This document shows, piece by piece, positions 57,286 to 64,000 of a DNA stretch of 64,000 bases; the stretch's first letter is position 1; each line of letters begins with the position of its first letter. This stretch comes from Pinus tabuliformis (taxonomy: Eukaryota > Streptophyta > Pinopsida > Pinales > Pinaceae): NCBI GenBank assembly GCA_031772625.1, contig CM062811.1, forward strand, positions 646,116,820-646,180,819. Reading direction: 5' to 3'. The notes under the pieces were generated by a model. It saw nothing but the letters and a program-made list of their open reading frames with translations. It ran no database searches and had not been told where the DNA came from. The position numbers and the translations under genes were made by a program.

Positions 57286-58202
57286 ATGCACCTGACCTCA
57301 AAAAGAACCTGGTGTCCATCTCGGCAATGGAAGACAAAGGCTACAAGGTAACCTTTAGCGATGGGAAGGTACGTATATGGAAAAATAATGTTAAAGATGC
57401 CTTTACTCTTGGGTTTCGTGTTGATTCATTATATCCGGTCGATGGAAGTCCACTAGGTGTCATATCTTATGACACATCTCTTCAGTCTGAACTTTGGCAT
57501 CAGAGGTTTGCCCACCTTCATTATAAAGCTCTACCCTGTGTAAGACAAATGGTAATAGGGATGCCCGAATTCCAAGTAGAGAAAGAAGGTGTATGTTCAG
57601 GATGTGCCAAAGGAAAGCTCAAAAGGGGACCATTTCCCTCAAGCCTAAGCAAGACCTTCGGTATATTACAGTTGGTTCACTCAGGCATACCTGAGGTTGG
57701 CATTAAGAGGGAGACTACTACACCACATACTCCAGAGCATAATGGTGTGGCACCATACGATCGTGGAAGCTATCACTATGATTATGTAACAATGCCTAAT
57801 GTGGAAGAATCGATGGATCCTATTTATCCACCCGAGCCTTCCTCTTCCAGGAAGAGGCCTTCATGGCTTAGGGGGATACTTGATGATGTTGAAAGACATG
57901 CTGCACCCCAAGGAACCTTCCGTGAAAGTAAGAAATCAAACAAGTATCAGGGATACCTAACCAGTATGAGCACAATCATACAAAATGAGCCTTCATCATT
58001 CTCAGATGTCGTCAAGCATAAAGTATGGAAGGATGCTATGACCATTATGGAGAATGATGTCTGGGAAGTAGTTCCTAGACCCCAGGACAAGACAATTGTT
58101 ACTTCAAAATGGCTTTACAAGATAAAGCTGCAGCAGATGGAAGTACGGAATAGTACAAGGCTCGTTTTGTTGCTTGTGGTTTCTCCCAGAAGAAAGGTAT
58201 AA
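57286..58202 (+). pseudogene. Copia pol with internal deletions: pre-integrase, integrase scraps, RT start (H)
   Basis: Gag passes abruptly into NAPDLKKNLVSISAMEDKGY, the end of the protease domain, so the D-S-G site is deleted. The 296-codon frame from 57312 continues through the zinc-binding region LWHQRFAHLHYKALPC and CSGCAKGK, then jumps from LQLVHSG to GIKRETTTPHTPEHNGVA (core mostly deleted) and again to a post-integrase segment YVTMPNVEESMDP, then WKDAMTIMENDVWEVVPRP of RT. The junctions keep the frame open. A shift near 58150 ends it. Confidence 0.85.
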
Positions 58203-58960
58203 AATATGATGTGATATTTGCACCTATTGCCAGATATACGACCATCCACTCAATCATAGCCCTTGCGGCTTCACAAGGATGGAACCTACATCAGATGGAT
58301 GTCAAGACCGCGTTCTTGCACGGTTCGATCAAAGAAGAGGTCTATGTGGAGCAAATTGAAGGATTTGAGATCTATGATTGAAAATCTCATGTATGCAGGT
58401 TGAAGAAGGCTCTCTATGGGCTGAAGCAAGCACCCCGAGCATGGTATGAGAGGATTGATAGCTACTTGATGAAGCTGGGATTCACTAGGAGTGAAGCTGA
58501 TCCTAACCTTTACTTTAAGGTTGAAGATGACAAGCCTCTCATACTGGTGTTGTATGTGGATGACCTCTTTCTAACAGGTGCATACCCTCTCATTCACAAA
58601 TGTAAGAGGGATTTGGCTTCTGAATTTGAAATGAAGGACCTAGGATCGATGCACTATTTCCTAGGACTTGAAGTGTGGCAGAAGCCAAGGAAAATTTTCC
58701 TATCTCAAGGAAAATATGTGGTGAAGATTCTGAAAATATTTGGTATGATGGACTGCAAGCCTGTGACTACCTCAAGGATCTTAACTTTCAGAAGTTATAT
58801 GGTAGTGATGTCAGACCAAATTTGGGAAATGCCTATGAGTTTGAAAAACTCATTAGCATTGATGTTCTTGGTGAACCTTCATCCGAACATATGTTTTATA
58901 GTTAGCATTGTGAGATCATATTTGGTTGAGCCTCACTAGATTGGTGCCAAGAATCTTCTG
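58150..58960 (+). pseudogene. Copia reverse transcriptase (H)
   Basis: KARFVACGFSQ, NLHQMDVKTAFLHGSIKEEV, a TGA at 58378, then the 179-codon frame from 58400 with KKALYGLKQAPRAWYERIDS, the catalytic VLYVDDLFLTG (about 58549-58581) and MKDLGSMHYFLGLEVW. The catalytic Asp pair is intact. Confidence 0.9.
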
Positions 58961-59470
58961 AGATGTCTTCAGGACACAATCTCTCATGGATTGAGATACA
59001 TTGCTAGAAATATGAAACTGCATGATTATTTGAATGCTGATTAGGTAGGTAGTGTGGAGGATCACTAGAGCACATTTTAGTGTTGTTTCTCTTTGGATTC
59101 TGCTTCGATATAATGGATGAGAAGGAAGCAGAAGTCAGTTGCCATAAGCATCGCCGAGACCATATACATATCTACGAGTATGATCTCGTATGAAGCTACC
59201 TGGTTGGGGAAGCTCTTCAGTGAGCTGTTTGAACACATAACACTGTGATTCTATGTAACAACTAGAGGTGGGATTTGATTATTGACGAATCCCGTATTCA
59301 TCGATTGCTCCAGCAGATAGACATCATCTGGGATATGGTAAGTCTATGAGCAAGGAGGCTCCATCACATTAAGATGATGTACAGGTCGATACACCTTGTC
59401 AAAGCCCCGAGGAAAGATCTAATCTATGATTTTCCCAAACAACTTGGAGTCATCAAGAAACCCTTGTACA
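58961..59470 (+). pseudogene. Copia RNase H remnant (H)
   Basis: Broken frames give GLRYIARNMKLHDYLNAD, SVAISIAETIYISTSM and LFSELFEH, the RNase H region of copia pol, and a last piece near 59395-59450 (LSKPRGKI, FPNNLE). Many stops. The catalytic residues cannot be read reliably. Confidence 0.7.
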
Positions 59471-59574
59471 AGGGTCCTTCATGTTGCATACATTGAGCTC
59501 TAGGAGCTCTGAGGGCTTGTGGTTCTTACTGGAGCAACATACGACCACAGGGTGACTCACCCTCCCCTGGTGGT

Positions 59575-59684
59575 GCGCATTGGAACAAGATGATTCGCTC
59601 TCTTATGGGACAAGATCATTCGCTCTCTTGTGGAACATGATGATTTGCTCTCCTGTGTAGCAGGATGATTAGTTCTCCTGTGAG
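59575..59684 (+). repeat. Degenerate repeat of about 30 bp leading into the minisatellite
   Basis: Four imperfect copies of ATGATTCGCTCTCTTGTGGA-like units. They resemble half of the 59-bp unit that follows. Confidence 0.6.
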
Positions 59685-60038
59685 GCCTGGATTGATGTGT
59701 TCTCCATGGCAATTGTAGTAGGATTGATGTGTTCTCCTGTGAGGCCTGTATTGATGTGTTCTCCATGGCGATTGTAGTAGGATTGATGTGTTCTTATGTG
59801 AGGCCTGGATTGATGTGTCCTCCATGGAAATTGTAGCAGGATTGACGTGTTCTCCTCCGAGGCCTGGATTGATGTGTTCTCCATGGCGATTGTAGCAAGA
59901 TTGATGTGTTCTCCTGTGAGGCCTGGATTGATGTGTTCTCCATGGTGATTGTAGCAGGATTGATGTGTTCTCCTATGAGGCCTAGATTGATGTCTTCTCC
60001 ATGGCAATTGTAGCAAGATTGATGTGTTCTCTTGTGAG
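59685..60038 (+). repeat. 59-bp minisatellite, six copies (H)
   Basis: Copies start at 59685, 59744, 59803, 59862, 59921 and 59980, all exactly 59 bp. Each unit has two related halves sharing GATTGATGTGTTCTCC. Long open frames on the minus strand (HQSRPHRRTHQS-like) are produced by the repeat and are not genes. Confidence 0.95.
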
Positions 60039-60205
60039 GACAGGATTGATTAGTTCTCCTATCAAGGCATCCTACCCATGCAGTCTGGGACTCATGGGAC
60101 GTACCTCTCATCTGATCAATGAGTAGGGAAATGAAGTTAGGAACCATAGTAGTACCGATTGACACATCGTTGTATCTATTGTACTCCCTACGCTAGGATG
60201 ACCTC

Positions 60206-60690
60206 CATTGATCTGGGATCAATGATACTGGTCTGGGACCAGTGGTAGGAGTTGTACCATACTATGACACTGACTTTAGGTCGATTGAGACTGGTCTAGG
60301 ACCAGTGTTACATACTCTGAGACTAACTTTGTGTCAGTGCAGTACTGGTCTAGGACCAGTGAGAGTGGTACATAATATGATGCTGACTTCAGGTCGGTTG
60401 AGACTGGTCTGGGACCAGTGGTACAATTTTTGAGACCGCGATACTGGTCTGGGACCAGTGGTAGGAGTGGTACTTACTATGAAGCTGACTTCGGGTCGGT
60501 TGAGACTTGTCTGGGACCAGTGGTATGCACTCTGAGACTGACTTTGAGTCAGTGGAGGATGATACTGGTCTTGGACCAGTGGAGTTGTACTCATTATGAT
60601 GCTGACTTCGGGTTGGTTGAGACTGGTCTGCGACTAGTGGTACATACTCTGAGACTGACTTTGAGTCAGTATGATACATCCTCGATCATT
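60206..60690 (+). repeat. Array of short hairpins, about 60-bp spacing (H)
   Basis: The 17-bp inverted repeat ACTGGTCTGGGACCAGT, or close variants, occurs eight times, starting near 60227, 60289, 60344, 60405, 60443, 60505, 60564 and 60625. It is preceded by a related palindrome CATTGATCTGGGATCAATG (60207-60225). Spacers alternate between CTGACTTYRGGTCGGTTGAG and ACTCTGAGACTGACTTTGAG types. No coding function seen. Confidence 0.88.
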
Positions 60691-60699
60691 TCTTCTTCT

Positions 60700-60845
60700 T
60701 CATAATTCGGACAAAAGCAGAGTAGAACAATACAAAGCAGAGAAGCGCATAACAGAGCAGAGCCGTACAGATCAGTACAGGGAAAAACAAGACAAAGCAA
60801 AACAAGCAGAATAGAGCAGAGCAGGGTAAGGGTTAGGTTGTACAT
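60700..60845 (+). repeat. AGCAGA/ACAAAGCAG-rich low-complexity tract (H)
   Basis: Repeated GAGCAGAGC and ACAAAGCA phrases between the hairpin array and the 3' LTR. Confidence 0.7.
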
Positions 60846-60911
60846 GGCAGTGCATTTGATGGATGAATAGTAACGACCGATAGAGAGATTGCATATGAAG
60901 TTCTCCCTAGT

Positions 60912-60921
60912 TGAGAGGGAG
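60912..60921 (+). other. Polypurine tract of H
   Basis: GAGAGGGAG directly before TGTTAAAATT, the same tract as in element B. Confidence 0.75.
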
Positions 60922-61945
60922 TGTTAAAATTGGCAACTAGGGAAACAATTCATATGGGTCATCTTATTCATGGCTGATAATATTTTTATTAGATTCCTCT
61001 CGTCGAGAGGTATAGGATTGATATAAAGATCATCCGATTCTGATAAGTATTTATGGAGATATGAATTTATTTTGCTTATGGAATTACTATCAAGCTGACC
61101 TACAACTCATGTAGGCTCAAAAGCCCAACAGTCGCATCTATTCAAACATCATCAGTTGTGTATAACTACAAGATGAATTTTCCTCATTTGCACTCACTCA
61201 ACTCATCACATCTCTCTCTCTCTCTACTGCGTAGAAAAGGGTCTCTCCCTCACACATGTGAAGCTGGAAGCTGCTGAAACTGAAGCTGCAACTATAGAAG
61301 TAAAATTTGACCCGCGTGGACTAGAAGATCTCCTCATATAAACTGTGTTTTAGGTTCATCTGAACTTCCTCTGAAAGCCGCAACTTTTGGTGGTGGAATC
61401 AAGTCAATCTGACAGACAGTTTGCAAGATATCGACTGCCCTAGTTTGAGGGAAGCTACTGACACTGAAGCTGCAACTGCAGAAGTGAAGTTTGACCTACG
61501 TGGACTAGAAGATCTCCTCATTTGAACTACGCTATAGGTTCATCTGAACCTCCTCTGGAAGCCACAACTTTTTGTGGTGGAATCAAGTCGATTCGACTAT
61601 CGGTTTGTGAGATATCGTCTGCCTAGTTTGATGATAAAGCCGCTAATGCTAATGCTGCTAATCTAGGGTTTGCTACTGCTGATATAAATAAGATTTATTG
61701 TACTATTTCTCTCTACTAAATTATTGAAGATAAAATAAGATTTGATAAAAGGGTTTCCCCACACATTGTGGGGTTTGTCCCTGGCTAGCCGCCACATCTT
61801 GTGTCTCTTGTCTTGGCTTGTTTTCTGTCAATCGTTTAATGTTCTATCTGCACTTTACTTTATGAACATGTGATTGCTAATCTGTGGAATATAATTAGAA
61901 AAAGAAGTAAATTTCTATAAGCATAGGACATACCATAACTTAGCA
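60922..61945 (+). repeat. 3' LTR of H
   Basis: Direct repeat of the 5' LTR with moderate divergence; the TATA box is mutated here (TATAACTA at about 61160). Confidence 0.92.
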
Positions 61946-62823
61946 TGTCCGCTTGATAGGAAAGTTAGGAATTGGAAAGAGTTTTTCATCATTTTGTTTT
62001 CAAAAAGTGAAATAGTGAAAAAGGTCATTTTTGCTTTTGATTGCTTGTTTTGCTGCATTTGAGTTTGTTTTCTACTCTCATTAGTGTAAACAATTCATCG
62101 AATTGAAAGGGTCTTGTCTCATTTAGCTTCATATAGGTGTTTTCGAGTCACATCGATAAGGCTTGAAAACCGAGACATAATTTCAAGATAAACTCTAAAA
62201 TGTATTCAATTAACCTAAGGTGCATTTGAAACCTAACGATCACATTTAGAAGGTCTAGGCTAGAGACGTGTTTGGGCATATATAAACCTAGTAGCTGTCA
62301 TTTGCTTCGACACTAGACAACACTAGTACGGGCTTGTGCTCCCCGTACTATTGCGTATATAAAGGGAGACCCCACTAGGTTGCAATCCTTTATCCCTAGG
62401 AATTCGAGTCTGCCGCCTTGTAAATGTGATACACCGAACATAGCATTCGGGGAGATTTCCTACTCATACTTCTCGGTTCGCCAGGAGGTATTTTGTAGTT
62501 CACGATTACCTGGTAATCCTTTTTGCCTAGATCATCTTGAGTAGTCATTTTGATCTTTTTGACTACTTGAATATAAAAGATCACCCGAGTGCTTGTCCTT
62601 TCGAGCTCGTTTCAAACCAAAGTGATAGAGTCACCTTTTCTTCTTTCTTGACTCTTAAAACATGAAAGAGCACTAGTTTGCTTTTGCGTCTTAAAAAATT
62701 GTTGCCCATGATCATATAACATCCCTGTTAGTCTTTTTCTAGACTACATCGTGAGTATACCTTTAAATAAATTTTAAAGCCTTGAAATCAATCTCTCTTC
62801 TGGTTATTTGAGACAAAATCACC
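61946..62823 (+). other. 5' leader of Tat B, second part
   Basis: Non-coding continuation of 54327-55254. Two TATATAAA motifs occur at 62279-62286 and 62356-62363, the second in the context GCGTATATAAAGGGAGA. They lie within 600 bases of the first gag codon and might be an internal promoter. Confidence 0.4.
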
Positions 62824-64000
62824 ATGGATGAACCAACTGGTTCGCATAATTCCTCTTCCTCTCATCTGTCTAAAAGATTGTTTGAGGAGCCTTTTCCTAA
62901 ATTTCCGCAGTCGCTTGAGGACGAAGGTGTTGAGCTTATAATTTTTCTAAGTATTCAACCTTTGTCATCTCGTCCTCCCCCTCCCTCAAATATTGGGTCA
63001 CTTTCTGACATTGGCCCAAAATCTCCGGATAATCCTATCCAGACCCCCAAGAGTTTGTTGACTTCTGAAGGCCAGCTTGGACTGGTTATTTATCCTCTGA
63101 ATCCTTTGCTTGATCCTGTTGTGATATCACCTTAGCGTCTGTACAATCTGTACGATCAGCCAGGTATTCCTTTGGAATTATCCCCTCAAACATCTTCGAT
63201 AGCCCATCGTCCCCTGTTTTCACCCATGGAATCAGAAGGCGAAATCATAGACTCCTCTCTGGGTCACTCAGAGGTTTCCACTTCCCACACAATCAAGGAG
63301 CAGGAATATCCTTTCCCTCCTGAAGGTTTCCCTTACACAGGAAGCATTTTGACCAGTGTTCATCCTGAGTTACCACGTAATTACGCGACTTTAGCTGAGT
63401 TGGTTTTAGGCACGCCTACTACCTCATCACTATATCACAACCCTATTTGGACATCTGACGCTATGCCTACCTCAGGTCCATTCATTCAAAACCCGACTTC
63501 CCAATCGACGATTGTTTTTGCTACATTTACTTCAGTCCCGGTACAACCCACCATTCCAAATCCTCTTGTTTCGTCGGTCCATGTAACCCGTCTAGTTCAA
63601 CCGATGATCTCGAGTCATGTCTCTGTCAGTTCTTCGATTCCTTAGTGAGTGGACAGGTTGTGCCACCGCCTCGGGGTAAAAGTCTGAATGTGTCTATGAT
63701 GTTTGGTACAATGAATGTGAGTGTTTCACAAGCTCAGATGGTTGGAATGAAACATCCCTCTTCGAGTGTCATTCTAAACCCTGTTGGTCCTACTAGATCG
63801 AGCAATGTTCGGTACCAACAATCGAACCTTGTTAGTCTGTTTGGGTCAAGTAACATCCAGTATCAACAGCCTAATATGGCTCAGGTTCAGTAACAACCTC
63901 CTTATGTTGCATATGATTCACAAGCAATGGTTAATCCACCTTACATCCCTCAGCTTGGACCTTATGTCCATCCTGGTCTGTCTGCCATGCCTGGTGGGTA
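62824..64000 (+). pseudogene. Tat-type gag N-terminal region (Tat B), runs off the window
   Basis: The frame starting MDEPTGSHNSSSSHLSKRLF is Ser/Pro-rich and open for 103 codons; after a TAG at 63133 it continues in the same frame through 63172-63645 (SPQTSSIAHRPLF, FPPEGFPYTGSIL, HPELPRNYATLAEL). A one-base shift near 63640 leads to a Gln/Pro/Ser-rich part (RYQQSNLVS, IQYQQPNMAQVQ) with a TAA at 63891, then more PYVAYDSQAMVNPPYIP-type sequence to the window end. No capsid core is reached. I assign it to Tat gag from position after the LTR and leader, and from composition, not from a domain. Confidence 0.45.

Larger units (their letters stand above)
55255..61945 (+). mobile_element. Copia element H with repeat arrays
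   Basis: LTRs at 55255-56300 and 60922-61945 start TGTTAAAATTGGCAAC. Primer binding site TGGTATCAGAGC lies at 56301 and polypurine tract GAGAGGGAG just before 60922. Gag, a shortened pol (protease and most of the integrase core deleted), RT and RNase H remnants are followed by a 1.4-kb spacer with two tandem arrays. Flanking 5-mers AGTGC and TGTCC do not form a convincing target duplication. Confidence 0.9.

Noticed and set aside
59557..60165. Four overlapping minus-strand frames with repeated HQSRPHRRTHQ-like peptides
   Set aside because: They follow the 59-bp repeat in several frames at once; tandem DNA with few stops explains them.
60227..60690. A CRISPR-like look from regularly spaced palindromes
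   Set aside because: The sequence is plant nuclear DNA inside a copia element. Spacers are themselves repeated and no cas genes occur.

Overview
The window is nuclear plant DNA made almost entirely of LTR retrotransposons inserted into one another. I found no intact host gene, rRNA or ordinary tRNA gene. The AT-rich sequence, the density of decayed Ty1/copia and Ty3/gypsy elements, their long LTRs and the nesting depth suggest a large, repeat-rich plant genome. A conifer or other gymnosperm is plausible but not proven by anything here. Every protein-coding stretch I recognise belongs to a retroelement, and almost all carry stops or frameshifts.

Layout. At 1-37 and 5641-5755 lie pieces of a Sirevirus-like 3' region, split by gypsy element A (38-5640, minus strand, pol mostly deleted). 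Copia element B (6949-11190, perfect 5-bp target duplication) keeps gag and protease only. Copia element C (13219-17774) keeps a 5' LTR and a nearly full but stop-ridden gag-pol; its 3' LTR is missing. From 20890 a plus-strand Tat/Ogre-type gypsy element ('Tat A') can be followed across later insertions: RNase H (20890-21119), interrupted by gypsy D (21120-31519), then the rest of RNase H and integrase (31520-32909), an additional RNase H of the plant/archaeal type (33053-33478), a (TA)n tract, and an antisense gene resembling the plant-mobile-domain family. That antisense gene is cut by LARD-like element E (34889-38083, perfect target duplication) and by minus-strand gypsy F (38115-50724), and resumes at 50725-51066. 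F is itself split inside its reverse transcriptase by chromovirus-type gypsy G (40034-47401, perfect target duplication).

From 53008 a Tat-type LTR, a primer binding site and a 5' leader begin a second Tat-like unit ('Tat B'). Its leader is interrupted by copia H (55255-61945), and its proline/serine/glutamine-rich N-terminal gag region runs off the window end. H carries a 59-bp minisatellite and an array of short hairpins between pol and its 3' LTR. A foldback MITE of about 613 bp sits in the 5' LTR of D and is absent from the matching place in the 3' LTR.

Relative insertion order from nesting: the Sirevirus-like fragment precedes A (and possibly B); Tat A precedes D, E and F; F precedes G; D precedes the MITE; Tat B precedes H. 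Many in-frame stops are TAG where related elements carry CAG, as expected from deamination of methylated cytosine. The items most worth a second look are the split antisense ORF with the integrase-then-RNase H order in Tat A, the foldback MITE, the tRNA-like promoter boxes in the LTRs of A and the hairpin array in H.
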